Assembly (NCBI GenBank): GCA_041621405.1
Contig: JBFKAV010000004.1
Location: 1-64,000 of the forward strand
Origin: JBFKAV01 sp041621405
GTDB taxonomy: Bacteria; Pseudomonadota; Alphaproteobacteria; Rhodobacterales; Rhodobacteraceae
Reading direction: 5' to 3'
Length of the DNA: 64,000 nt
Shown: piece by piece, positions 37,994 through 46,223 of the stretch
How positions within the stretch are numbered: the first letter of the stretch is position 1
How the letters are laid out: each line of letters starts with the position of its first letter
Program-made: the position numbers and the translations under genes
Notes under the pieces: model-generated
The model's database searches: none
What the model was told of the DNA's origin: nothing
The model's input: the letters and a program-made list of their open reading frames with translations, nothing else

Positions 37994-39029
37994 CCTCCCC
38001 CGCGTGCCCCGCCTCTCGGAGCGCCATCGCCGCAAGAAGCGGCACCGCCTCGCCGTAGCGCCGTCCCCGGTCCGGGTTCGGCCCCTGCCCGTCGGCGGCG
38101 CGGCGCGCCACGCCGGCAAGAATGGCGGCAAGCCGGAAAAAGGAAAAGACCATCGCGAAGCGCCAATCCTTCATCGCCGACTCGCCTGCACGCGCGACGT
38201 AGGCGGCGCAATAGGCGGCGTCGTCGGGGAGCCCCAGCGCCGCCCGGTCGAGCCCGTCGAGCCCCGGCATCACGGCTGCGTGCGGCAGCCGCCACTGCGC
38301 CACCTGGTAGGCGAGGTCCGCCACCGGCGGCCCCAGCGTCGAGAGCTCCCAGTCGACCAGGGCACGCACCTCGGCGGCCTCGGCGGCGAAGATCATGTTG
38401 TCGTGCCTGAAGTCGCCATGCAGCAGCCCTGCCTCGGGTTCCGCCTCGGGCAGATGCGCGGCAAGCCAGGCTTCGAGCCGCTCCATGTCGGGCAGGGGCT
38501 CGCTCACCGAGGCGCGGTAGGCTCGGGCCCAGAGCCCCGCCTGCCGGCTGAAGTAACCGCTGGGCCGGCCGAAATCGGCCAGCCCGACCGCTGCCGGATC
38601 GACCGCGTGGAGCGTGGCCAGGGTCTCGGCCATCGCGCGAAAGAGCGCGCCGCGCTCGTCCGGCCTGAGGCCAGGCATCGCGGGATCGTCGAACACCCGC
38701 CCCGGCACGAATCGCATCACGAAGAGGCCCCGGCCGAGCGGCGGTTCGTCGTCGCCCGCCACCGCCAGCACTTCCGGTACCGGCACGCCGGATCCCGCGA
38801 GCGCCGCCATCACGCGCGCCTCGCGCTCCACCTGATGCGCCTTCGGCAGAAGTTTGCCCGCGGGCTTGGCGCGCAGCACGTAGGTCCCGCTCGCGGCCTC
38901 GATCTGGAAGGTGGGATTCGATTGACCGGTCCCGAAGCGCCTCACCGCCTGCAGCCCCCGGAATCCCGGAACCCTTGCCTCCGCCCAGGCGCCGAGCGTC
39001 GCCCGGTCGATCCCGAGCCCCTCGATCAT
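37980..39029 (-). CDS. phosphotransferase family protein (APH/ACAD10-like)
   Basis: Encodes 349 residues. Aminoglycoside-phosphotransferase/choline kinase fold with Brenner motif LLHGDFRHDNMIF (residues about 196-208) and the DFG-equivalent LVDWELSTLGPPVADLAY, both intact. The N-lobe has RFGTGQSNPTFQIEAASGTYVLRAKP, the ACAD10/11-like opening. Such kinases are often linked to acyl-CoA metabolism and may phosphorylate hydroxyacyl intermediates. Its end overlaps the start of the FadJ-like gene, so the two are cotranscribed. Confidence 0.88.
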   Translation of the reverse strand: MIEGLGIDRATLGAWAEARVPGFRGLQAVRRFGTGQSNPTFQIEAASGTYVLRAKPAGKLLPKAHQVEREARVMAALAGSGVPVPEVLAVAGDDEPPLGRGLFVMRFVPGRVFDDPAMPGLRPDERGALFRAMAETLATLHAVDPAAVGLADFGRPSGYFSRQAGLWARAYRASVSEPLPDMERLEAWLAAHLPEAEPEAGLLHGDFRHDNMIFAAEAAEVRALVDWELSTLGPPVADLAYQVAQWRLPHAAVMPGLDGLDRAALGLPDDAAYCAAYVARAGESAMKDWRFAMVFSFFRLAAILAGVARRAADGQGPNPDRGRRYGEAVPLLAAMALREAGHAGEDAGE

Positions 39030-39057
39030 GCGCGCCGCCGGGCGGCCCGGCGGGCCT

Positions 39058-39375
39058 CTATTGGGCGCAGTTGCGGCAGAACGGCGTGGCTGGAACCACG
39101 TCGAGCCGCTCCTTCGAGATCTTCTCGCCGCATTTCACGCAATAGCCGTATTCCCCCGCCTCGATCCGGTCGAGCGCCGCCCGGATCATGCCGATCTCGT
39201 GCGCTCCGGCCTCGCCCATGCTCTCCAGGACCTCGTCGTCCTCGGCCTCGATCGCGGCCTCTTCCCAATCCTTGTCCGCCGGCTGCTCGAGCTCCGACTC
39301 GATCGTCTGCAGCCGCCCCTCCAGCTCGGCGAGCCGCGTCTCGAGTGTCTTCTTGCGGTCCTTCACGGAAACCAT
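39058..39375 (-). CDS. DksA/TraR family zinc finger protein
   Basis: Encodes 105 residues from the ATG at 39375 (GGGAGA upstream). Longer in-frame starts up to 39564 overlap the control region of the divergent operon. An N-terminal coiled-coil segment (RKKTLETRLAELEGRLQTIESELEQ) is followed by the DksA-type C4 zinc finger: CVKCG (residues 79-83) and CRNC (100-103). DksA-like proteins enter the RNA polymerase secondary channel. It lacks an obvious DxxDxA tip motif, so it may be a TraR-like or sequence-unspecific regulator. Downstream is the phosphotransferase gene. Confidence 0.85.
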   Translation of the reverse strand: MVSVKDRKKTLETRLAELEGRLQTIESELEQPADKDWEEAAIEAEDDEVLESMGEAGAHEIGMIRAALDRIEAGEYGYCVKCGEKISKERLDVVPATPFCRNCAQ

Positions 39376-39463
39376 GCACTTTTCTCCCTGAATCCGGCGG
39401 AATCCTTTACTGCCACGCTCGCCTCTCCTTTGATGGAGGTCAAGCACTGGCAATCGTCGCCCC

Positions 39464-39492
39464 TTGAACATATACGCAAAATTGCATATGAT
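39464..39492 (+). promoter_or_regulatory. sigma70-type promoter of the sulfide operon
   Basis: TTGAAC (39464-39469), exactly 17 bp, then TATGAT (39487-39492). This is one of the best promoter matches in the window. Transcription would begin near 39499, leaving a short leader before the GGAGAG ribosome site at 39511. Confidence 0.7.
39472..39489 (+). promoter_or_regulatory. palindromic operator inside the promoter spacer
   Basis: ATA-c-GCAA-aa-TTGC-a-TAT is an inverted repeat with 3+4 bp arms, filling the spacer and overlapping the -10. Repression by an ArsR-family sulfide sensor (BigR/SqrR type) is the likely model because such regulators control this gene set. No such regulator gene is in the window. 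Confidence 0.55.
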
Positions 39493-39520
39493 CTTCACTT
39501 GCCTGCGGCAGGAGAGCGCC

Positions 39521-40384
39521 ATGTCACCCGAAGTTACCGCCTTCTTCGACGAAGCTACCAACACCGTCTCCTACGTGGTCCGCGACCCGGCCGGGCGGAA
39601 GACCGCGATCGTCGACAGCGTGCTCGATTTCGATCACGCCTCGGGCCGCACATCGACCGCCTCGGCCGACGCGATCCTCGACTTCGTGAACGAGAACGGG
39701 CTCGAGGTGGAGTGGCTGCTCGAAACCCACGTTCACGCCGATCACCTCTCTGCCGCCCCCTATCTCCAGGAGAAGCTCGGCGGAAAGATCGGCATCGGCG
39801 AGAAGATCACCGTAGTGCAGAACGTTTTCGGCAAGATCTTCAACGAGGGAACCGAGTTCCAGCGCGACGGCAGCCAGTTCGACCGCTTGTTCGTCGATGG
39901 CGACAGTTTCCACGTCGGCCAGATGCGCGGCGACGTGATGCACACGCCCGGACACACGCCGGCCTGCCTGACCTACGTCGTCGGCGACGCCGCGTTCGTC
40001 GGCGACACGCTGTTCATGCCCGATTTCGGCACCGCCCGCTGCGACTTCCCCGGCGGCTCGGCCGAGATGATGTGGGATAGCGTGCAACGGATCCTTGCGC
40101 TTCCCGACGCAACGCGCATCTTCACCTGCCACGACTACAAGGCCGAGGGCCGCGACCACTTTGCCTGGGAATCGACCGTGGGCGAGCAGAAGGCCAGGAA
40201 CGTCCACGTCGGCGCCGGCCACAGCAAAGAGGAGTTCGTGGGCAGGCGAAACGCGCGCGACGCCACGCTCGGGATGCCGAAGCTGATCCTGCCCTCCTTG
40301 CAGGTGAACATGCGCGCGGGGCGTTTCCCCGCGCCGGAAGACAACGGGGTCTCCTACCTCAAGACTCCACTCAACACGCTATAG
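39521..40384 (+). CDS. MBL-fold persulfide dioxygenase-like hydrolase
   Basis: Encodes 287 residues from the ATG at 39521 with GGAGAG upstream; in-frame starts further up lie within the promoter. Metallo-beta-lactamase fold with HVHADH (residues 70-75), later a DVMHTPGHTPACLTYV zinc ligand segment, GDTLFMPDFGTARCDFPGGSAEMMWDS and FTCHDYK. This pattern matches ETHE1/Blh-type enzymes, which oxidise glutathione persulfide to sulfite. It is first in a four-gene sulfide operon, followed 12 bp later by a YeeE/YedE protein. Confidence 0.9.
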   Translation: MSPEVTAFFDEATNTVSYVVRDPAGRKTAIVDSVLDFDHASGRTSTASADAILDFVNENGLEVEWLLETHVHADHLSAAPYLQEKLGGKIGIGEKITVVQNVFGKIFNEGTEFQRDGSQFDRLFVDGDSFHVGQMRGDVMHTPGHTPACLTYVVGDAAFVGDTLFMPDFGTARCDFPGGSAEMMWDSVQRILALPDATRIFTCHDYKAEGRDHFAWESTVGEQKARNVHVGAGHSKEEFVGRRNARDATLGMPKLILPSLQVNMRAGRFPAPEDNGVSYLKTPLNTL

Positions 40385-40396
40385 GGAAACGCGAAG

Positions 40397-40825
40397 ATGA
40401 TTGAACAGGACTGGATCATGGGCGCCCTTGGCGGCCTCATGATCGGCGGCGCGGCGGCGCTCTATCTGCTCGCCAACGGCCGCATCATGGGCGCCTCGGG
40501 CATCCTCGGGGGCCTCGTCGACGGCTCGGGCAAGGACAGCTGGCTCGAGCGGGTGGCGTTCCTCGCGGGCGTCTTCCTGGTGCCGATCCTGATCGTGCCG
40601 ATCTACCGCGAGGTCGACACCCATATCACCTCGAACCTCTGGGTGGTGATCGCCGCCGGGCTCCTGGTCGGCATCGGCACCCGAATCGCCAACGGCTGCA
40701 CATCGGGCCACGGCGTCTGCGGCATCTCGCGGCTCTCGCCCCGGGGCATCGTCGCCACCGCCTACTATCTCGTCGCGGGCGCCGCCTCCGTCTACCTCTT
40801 CCGCCACCTTCTGGGAGTGATCTGA
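40397..40825 (+). CDS. YeeE/YedE family membrane protein, first half-transporter
   Basis: Encodes 142 residues with about four helices. The conserved NGCTSGHGVCGISRLSPRG motif (residues about 98-116) contains the Cys pair of the YeeE/YedE (PmpA-like) sulfur transporter family. It probably works with the next gene as a two-part transporter for thiosulfate or a related sulfur compound. Adjacent to the persulfide dioxygenase-like gene and 1 bp before the next gene. Confidence 0.88.
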   Translation: MIEQDWIMGALGGLMIGGAAALYLLANGRIMGASGILGGLVDGSGKDSWLERVAFLAGVFLVPILIVPIYREVDTHITSNLWVVIAAGLLVGIGTRIANGCTSGHGVCGISRLSPRGIVATAYYLVAGAASVYLFRHLLGVI

Positions 40826-40826
40826 G

Positions 40827-41258
40827 ATGCGCGCGCTCTTCGCCTTCCTCTCCGGCGGCCTCTTCGGCGCGGGGCTCCTCGTCTCCGGTATGGTCGACAC
40901 CCGCAAGGTTCAGGGCTGGCTCGACCTCTTCGGCGACTGGGATCCGACGCTCGCCTTCGTGCTCGGCGGAGCGGTCGTGCCGATGTTCTTCGTCTGGCGC
41001 CTGACCGAAGGCCGGCGGCCTGCGCTCGGCGGCTTCTTTCCGCCGAAGCCGCCGGTGAAGCTCGACCGGGGCCTGGCGATCGGCTCGATGCTGTTCGGCG
41101 CCGGCTGGGGGCTGGCAGGGCTCTGCCCCGGCCCGGCGATCGCCTCGCTCAGCTTCGGCGGGCTCGGCGGGCTGGTGTTCTTCGCCGCGATGCTGGCGGG
41201 AATGCTGGTGGCGGTGCCGATCCGCGCCCGGCTTGAAGCCATGCCGCGCCCGGCCTAA
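40827..41258 (+). CDS. YeeE/YedE-like membrane protein, second half-transporter (DUF6691)
   Basis: Encodes 143 residues, four helices. It carries GSMLFGAGWGLAGLCPGPAIASL with the invariant GLCPGP motif. Starts one base after the preceding stop, so the two are translated together. PmpB-like partner of the upstream protein. Confidence 0.88.
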   Translation: MRALFAFLSGGLFGAGLLVSGMVDTRKVQGWLDLFGDWDPTLAFVLGGAVVPMFFVWRLTEGRRPALGGFFPPKPPVKLDRGLAIGSMLFGAGWGLAGLCPGPAIASLSFGGLGGLVFFAAMLAGMLVAVPIRARLEAMPRPA

Positions 41259-41268
41259 GAAGGCGGCG

Positions 41269-41703
41269 ATGCTCGATATCCGCCAAATCTCGCCGGACTA
41301 CGCCGTCTCGCCGCAGATCGACCCCGAGGATTTCCCGGCGATCAAGGCGGCCGGCTACGTCACGGTGATCAACAACCGCCCGGACGCCGAGATCCCGCCT
41401 AGCCATCAAGACGAGGTGATGCGCGGGGCGGCGGAGGCGGCCGGGCTAAGCTACGTCGCGATCCCGGTGGCGGGGCGAGAAATGACGATGGAGACGGTCG
41501 AGGCCCAGGCCGACGCGATGGCGGCCTCCGAAGGCCCGGTCCTGGCCTATTGCGCCTCGGGCACCCGCTGCACGATCGTCTGGTCGCTCGCTCAGGCGAG
41601 CCACATGGCGCCCGACGCGATCCTCGAGGCGGCGGCGCGAGCGGGATACCAGCTCGGCCACCTGCGCCCGCATCTGGAGGCCCTGGCCGCCGGGGCGCGC
41701 TGA
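41269..41703 (+). CDS. DUF442/TIGR01244 phosphatase or sulfurtransferase-like protein
   Basis: Encodes 144 residues from the ATG at 41269 (in-frame start at 41233 lies inside the previous gene). The active-site loop YCASGTRCTIVW has the C-x5-R signature of the dual-specificity phosphatase/rhodanese-like fold. In many bacteria this domain is fused to the Blh persulfide dioxygenase, and here it is a free protein in the same operon. It begins with MLDIRQISPDYAVSPQIDPEDF, typical of the family. Confidence 0.88.
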   Translation: MLDIRQISPDYAVSPQIDPEDFPAIKAAGYVTVINNRPDAEIPPSHQDEVMRGAAEAAGLSYVAIPVAGREMTMETVEAQADAMAASEGPVLAYCASGTRCTIVWSLAQASHMAPDAILEAAARAGYQLGHLRPHLEALAAGAR

Positions 41704-41956
41704 CCCGAGCCGCGCCCCTCGTGATCCGCGAAGAACGCGGCTGGCACCCCCACCTTCGACCATGTCCGCCATGACGCTGGCTGTAGCGCCCGGCCGATCG
41801 GCCGGTCGCAGCCAACACAGCTTCCCTGGATCCTGAGCGTTCCAGCTGCATCCGGCGAGGCCCGCTGCGGCGGGACTGCCTCGCGCGCGCCACGATTGAC
41901 GCACTCGGAATGTCGAAACGCCGAGGAGTCGCTGCGCCGGGCATCGGCCATCATCC
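41704..41956. other. 253-bp gap between convergent genes with a palindromic hairpin
   Basis: A perfect 16-bp palindrome CCGGCCGATCGGCCGG (41790-41805), flanked by partly complementary GGCTG...CAGCC arms (41779-41813), is the only structure. It lies between the sulfide operon and fliM and may end both. No ORF recognised. Confidence 0.4.
41779..41813. terminator. palindromic hairpin between convergent units
   Basis: Core palindrome 41790-41805, extended by GGCTG/CAGCC arms. GC-only stem, no T tract; bidirectional termination is plausible. Confidence 0.4.
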
Positions 41957-43189
41957 TCACCCGTGCCTTGGCACGCCCGCATCGGCCCCGGTTCCGCGCG
42001 ACCCGCCGGGCAGATGCGCGGAGGCGTCCGCGCCGGGACGCCGCTCGGGCGAAAGCAGGTCAAGGCCCGGCAGGTCGTCCTCCGCAGATACTCCGAAACC
42101 GGTGATCGGCTTCGGCGCCGGGTCGTCGGACTCCGCCCTCGGATCGGGCGCGGCGCCGCGCACAGGTGACGCCGACGCCGCGGCGGTGAAGTCCACGCCG
42201 CCCCAGTCCGGCCCCGGCCTCAGCGTTCGCTCCAGTGGCTCCGGCCCGATCACCGCGCCTTCGGCGGCCGCGGATGACCCCACCCGTTGGCCGGTCTCGC
42301 GGATCTTCACGGCCCTGAGCCCGCCGGTCTGCCCGAGGCGGGCCTCGGCCACCACCGTGCGCCCCGCCGCCACCAGCCTGACGGCACCGAGCGCCGAGAG
42401 CGGCAGGGTGAGCCGGTCGCCCGGCGCCAGCGCCTCGAGTTCGGTCAGCGGCAGGCGCACCCGTCCGAGCACCGCGTCGAGCGTGGCCTCGGCGCTTTCT
42501 ACCGCTTCGCCCAGCGCCGCCTGCCAGGCCGCCGCCGCCTCCGCCGCCGCGCTTTCGGCCGGGAGCGTCGCGGGCCGCACCGGGCGGCCTCGGCCGGTTG
42601 CCGGCAGCGCCAGGATCGCCTTTCCCTCCTTGGCCGCGGCGCCGAACAGGACCGTGCTCTCCAGTACCCGGTGGGTGGTGTCCTCCAGCACGACGGAGAG
42701 CGGCCGCGGCTCGGGCAGGAACAGCTGGTAGCGCCAGCCCGCGGCCCAGCGCGCATCCTCCGCCTCCAAGAGAGGCGCCTCGAACTCCGAAAGCAGACGG
42801 TCGATCAGGTCGGCCACCATCGCCGCGTCGGTCTTCGTCGGCCGGCGCGGCGCCGGCGGGCGGGCGCTGACCCGCCCCATCGTGCGCATCTCGATCACCG
42901 CCGCCAGCGCACCCGGGTCGAGCGCCAATAGCCCCGCACCGTCCTCGGGCCCGATCAGGACGGCGAGGAAGGCGTGCTCGGGCAGGTCCTCGAGGATCTC
43001 CGCCGGCGTCGCTCGGCGCTCGTGCGGCTCGGCGGCGGTGACGGCGAGCGAAAGCTCCTCCTCCGCGGCCCGCAGGAACGCGTCGGCGAGTGCCTTGACC
43101 GGCGACGGCGGCCCTTTCGGATTGCCCGCCCCGGTGCGCCCCTGCTCGGCCTTGCGCCTCAGAATCGATGCTGTCCCGCCGTGCGCCAT
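41957..43189 (-). CDS. fliM: flagellar motor switch protein FliM-like
   Basis: Encodes 410 residues from the ATG at 43189 (GGAAGGGCGG upstream; the in-frame start at 43261 overlaps the next gene). N-terminal region SILRRKAEQGR, a middle CheC-like domain (KALADAFLRAAEEELSLAVTAAEP...ALAAVIEMRTMGRV), and a C-terminal SpoA domain (LEALAPGDRLTLPLSALGAVRLVAAGRTVVAEARLGQTGGLRAVKI), as in rhodobacterial FliM. The last about 80 residues are Pro/Gly/Ala-rich and unstructured. No other flagellar gene is in the window, so it stands apart, downstream of the histidine kinase. Confidence 0.82.
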   Translation of the reverse strand: MAHGGTASILRRKAEQGRTGAGNPKGPPSPVKALADAFLRAAEEELSLAVTAAEPHERRATPAEILEDLPEHAFLAVLIGPEDGAGLLALDPGALAAVIEMRTMGRVSARPPAPRRPTKTDAAMVADLIDRLLSEFEAPLLEAEDARWAAGWRYQLFLPEPRPLSVVLEDTTHRVLESTVLFGAAAKEGKAILALPATGRGRPVRPATLPAESAAAEAAAAWQAALGEAVESAEATLDAVLGRVRLPLTELEALAPGDRLTLPLSALGAVRLVAAGRTVVAEARLGQTGGLRAVKIRETGQRVGSSAAAEGAVIGPEPLERTLRPGPDWGGVDFTAAASASPVRGAAPDPRAESDDPAPKPITGFGVSAEDDLPGLDLLSPERRPGADASAHLPGGSRGTGADAGVPRHG

Positions 43190-43257
43190 GTCTCTGCCGC
43201 CCTTCCCCCAAGGAAGTGCCCGAACAAGGTTGAGGAAGGGTTGACGAGCGGTCGGCG

Positions 43258-45945
43258 TCACGCCGCCCGTGCCAGCCGCAGGGGCACCGTCAGCCGGAAT
43301 GCCGCGCCACCCTGGCCTGGCAGATAGGCGATCGTGCCGCCGAGCTTCTCCATGATCTCGCGGCAGATCGCGAGCCCCAGGCCCGCGCCGCCGGCGCGGG
43401 TGTGATCGCCCAGCCGCGCGAACTTCTCGAAGATGATCTCCTGGCTCTCGCGCGGGATCCCCGAGCCGTTGTCGACCACGTCGATCTGCGCCTGCCCGCC
43501 CTGCCGCCGCACCTCGATCCGCACCTCCTGCATCGGCGCGTCGCAGTACTTGCGCGCATTGGTGATGAGGTTGATGAACACCTGCGCCAGGCGGTCGGGG
43601 TCGGTGACGATCTCCACCTTTTCCGTCTCGGGCTCACGCAGGATCCGGAACGGCTTTGCCCCCGGCGCCGCGCTCGCGGTGGACACGGCGCGGGCGATCA
43701 CATCGCCGAGGTTGGTCTCCTTCATGTTGAGCTGCACGTTGCCCGATTCCAGCACGCTGAGATCTAGAAGGTCGTCGAGCAGCCGTGTCAGCCGCACCGT
43801 CTCGGCATGGATCACCCCGGCGTAGCGGGTGCGCTCTTCGTCGGCCAGCCCCTCCTCGCCGAGGATCTCCGAGAACGCGCGGATCGAGGTCATCGGCGTC
43901 CTGAGCTCGTGGCTGATCTGGCTCAGGAAGGCGTCCTTCTGCGCCGAGAGCTCGGTCAGCTTGCGGTTCGCCTCGCGCAGCTGCCGCGCGGTGCGCGAAA
44001 GCTCCTCGGACTGTGCCTCGAGCTTCTGCGAATATTCCATGATCTGCTGCGCCTCGTCGGCGACCTTCATCAGGTCGTCGACCGAGACCGAGGTGCCGCC
44101 GCCCGCCTGTGCGATCATCGCATGCGCGGTGGCCGAGCCCACGGCGCCGGCGAACCGCCGCTCAAGCTGCTGCAGGAAGTCGGGCGTCACCTCGGGCAGG
44201 AAGCCGCCCGTGCCCTGCCCCTGGGCGGCGTCTTGGAATAGCCGCTGCGCCTCGCCGGGTCCGAGGATTCGCTGCGCCATCGCCAGGAGCTCCTCGGCCC
44301 CCGCGACGCCGCCCTGCCAGCCCCTGGGCGCCGGTCCGTCGCGCTCGAAGACGCCGACGAACTCCACTCCTTGCACCCGCTCCAGCGGCCCGGGGAACGA
44401 CAGGAGCGAGGCCCCCACGAAGGCCGCGGTGTTCAGCGCCATCGACCAGAACACCGAGTGGACCAGGGGATCGATGCCCTCGATCCCGAACAGCGCCTGG
44501 GGCCTCAGCCAGCCGATGCCATAGGGCCCGATCGCCTGCACCTCGGCCCAGAGCGGCGTCGCCGCGCCGACCGAGGGCAGGAAGAACGTATAGGCCCAGA
44601 TCACGAAACCGGTGACCAGGCCCGCGACCGCCCCGGTCCGCGTCGCGCCGCGCCAGAACAGCCCGCCCACCATCGCCGGCAGAAACTGCGCCACGCCGAC
44701 GAAGCTGATGAGGCCGATCGCCGCCAAGGCCGCGCCGCCGCCCGACACGCTGTAATAGATCCAGCCGAGCCCGAGCACGCAGGCGATTGACAGCCGGCGC
44801 ACGTTCAGGACCAGCCCCCGCACGTCCTCCGAGAGCCGCGACTGCGGCGTGCGGACCGAGAGCCAGATCGGCAGCACGATGTGGTTCGAGACCATGGTCG
44901 CGAGCGCGATCGCCGCCACGATCACCATCGAGGTCGCCGCCGAGAAGCCGCCGAGAAAGGCCAGCATCGCCAGCCCCTCGCGCCCGGCCGACAAGGGCAG
45001 CGTCAGCACGAAGAGGTCGGGGTTGCTGCCCGCCGGGAAGCGCTCGAGCCCGGCCACCGCGATCGGCATCACGAAGAGCGAGATCAGGAACAGATAGAGC
45101 GGAAACGCCCAGGACGCGGTAGCGAGCTGGCGCTCGTCCACGTTCTCCACCACCAGGACCTGGAACATCCTGGGCAGGCATAGGAGCGCCGCGCCCGAGA
45201 GGAAGGTCAGCGCCACCCAGCGCCCAGGGTCGAGCTGCCAGTCGGCGATCGGCGAGGCCTCGATCCTCGCCAGCATGTCCACCGGCCCGGCGCCGAGCTC
45301 CCAGACCACGAACACCCCCACCGCGATCAGGGCGACCAGCTTCACCACCGCCTCCACGGCGATGGCGAGCACCACGCCGTGGTGCCGCTCGTCGGCGTCG
45401 AGGTTGCGGGTGCCGAACAGCACGGTGAAGAGCGCGAGCCCCAGCGCCACCACGAGCGCGGTCTCCTTCGGCTCCCAGGCCGGCGCCCCCGGCGCCGCCT
45501 CGGCGAAGACCGACAGCGCCAGCGTCACCGATTGCAGCTGGAGCGCGATGTAGGGAGTGATCCCGACCACCGCGATCAGCGTCACGATGGCGCCGACCGA
45601 GGCCGACTTTCCGTAGCGCGCCGAAAGCAGGTCGGCCACCGAGGTGATGCGCTGCGCCTTGCCGATCCGCACCAGCTTCCGCAAGAGCAACCACCAGCCC
45701 ACCATCACGAGCGTCGGGCCAAGGTAGATGGTCACGAACTCCAGCCCCGAGCGCGCGGCATAGCCGACTGCCCCGAAGAAGGTCCAGGCGGTGCAGTAGA
45801 TCGAGAGCGAAAGCGTGTAGACGACAGGCGAGCGGAGCCAGCCGCCGCGCCCGCGCTCGGCCATCCGCTCGGCCGCGAAGGCCAGCGCGAACAGGACAGC
45901 GACGTAGCCCACCGAGGCGGCAACGAGCACGTTGAAGGGCAGCAT
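43258..45945 (-). CDS. solute:sodium symporter-histidine kinase fusion (CbrA-like)
   Basis: Encodes 895 residues. N-terminal SSS/SLC5-like transporter domain with about 13 helices (residues 1-520; e.g. YTLSLSIYCTAWTFFGAVGYAARSGLEF and GGFSAATSMVIVAAIALATMVSNH), a STAC-like helical stretch, a coiled coil (EAQQIMEYSQKLEAQSEELSRTARQLREANRKLTEL), the HisKA H-box SQISHELRTPMTSIRAF near residue 676, and an HATPase domain (NLITNARKYCDA, DNGSGIPRESQEIIFEKF, GLGLAICREIMEKLGG). It senses or imports an organic acid in the inner membrane. Its start overlaps the stop of the small membrane gene (TGATG); fliM follows. Confidence 0.95.
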   Translation of the reverse strand: MLPFNVLVAASVGYVAVLFALAFAAERMAERGRGGWLRSPVVYTLSLSIYCTAWTFFGAVGYAARSGLEFVTIYLGPTLVMVGWWLLLRKLVRIGKAQRITSVADLLSARYGKSASVGAIVTLIAVVGITPYIALQLQSVTLALSVFAEAAPGAPAWEPKETALVVALGLALFTVLFGTRNLDADERHHGVVLAIAVEAVVKLVALIAVGVFVVWELGAGPVDMLARIEASPIADWQLDPGRWVALTFLSGAALLCLPRMFQVLVVENVDERQLATASWAFPLYLFLISLFVMPIAVAGLERFPAGSNPDLFVLTLPLSAGREGLAMLAFLGGFSAATSMVIVAAIALATMVSNHIVLPIWLSVRTPQSRLSEDVRGLVLNVRRLSIACVLGLGWIYYSVSGGGAALAAIGLISFVGVAQFLPAMVGGLFWRGATRTGAVAGLVTGFVIWAYTFFLPSVGAATPLWAEVQAIGPYGIGWLRPQALFGIEGIDPLVHSVFWSMALNTAAFVGASLLSFPGPLERVQGVEFVGVFERDGPAPRGWQGGVAGAEELLAMAQRILGPGEAQRLFQDAAQGQGTGGFLPEVTPDFLQQLERRFAGAVGSATAHAMIAQAGGGTSVSVDDLMKVADEAQQIMEYSQKLEAQSEELSRTARQLREANRKLTELSAQKDAFLSQISHELRTPMTSIRAFSEILGEEGLADEERTRYAGVIHAETVRLTRLLDDLLDLSVLESGNVQLNMKETNLGDVIARAVSTASAAPGAKPFRILREPETEKVEIVTDPDRLAQVFINLITNARKYCDAPMQEVRIEVRRQGGQAQIDVVDNGSGIPRESQEIIFEKFARLGDHTRAGGAGLGLAICREIMEKLGGTIAYLPGQGGAAFRLTVPLRLARAA

Positions 45946-46223
45946 CAGCTTCCCTCCTCGCTGTCGCCCAGTTTCCGCGTCGGCGGCTCCGGACCGACCC
46001 GGCGCGACAGCAGGAAGGCGGCGAGGATGAGCCCGGCCCAGACCAGGAAGATGTAAAGCCCGCCGGGCACGGTGTCGGCCGCGTCGGTCTCTGCCGGCGC
46101 CCAGAGCAGCGGCACGAGAAACAGGAGCGCGCCGACCACCGGCACAAGGCGGGCGGCATCGGCCATGCGGCGGCGGCGGTAGCTGTCGCGCTCCAGGAAC
46201 AGGGGCGGCTTCGGCCGCCTCAT
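45945..46223 (-). CDS. small membrane protein beside the SSS-kinase
   Basis: Encodes 92 residues. Charged N-terminus (MRRPKPPLFLERDSYRRRRMADAARL), two hydrophobic helices (about 25-45 and 55-72) and a short acidic tail. It is translationally coupled on both sides: its start overlaps the response regulator stop by 4 bases, and its stop overlaps the kinase start. Such a small protein in this slot is usual in rhodobacterial SSS-kinase loci. Function unknown; a transporter partner is plausible. Confidence 0.8.
   Translation of the reverse strand: MRRPKPPLFLERDSYRRRRMADAARLVPVVGALLFLVPLLWAPAETDAADTVPGGLYIFLVWAGLILAAFLLSRRVGPEPPTRKLGDSEEGS

Noticed and set aside
41399..41944. Minus-strand frames over the sulfide operon end
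   Set aside because: Shadows of the DUF442 gene continuing into the hairpin region.
44162..46159. 665-codon minus-strand frame
   Set aside because: A shadow of the SSS-kinase gene in another frame; low-complexity Arg/Gly/Ala residues.
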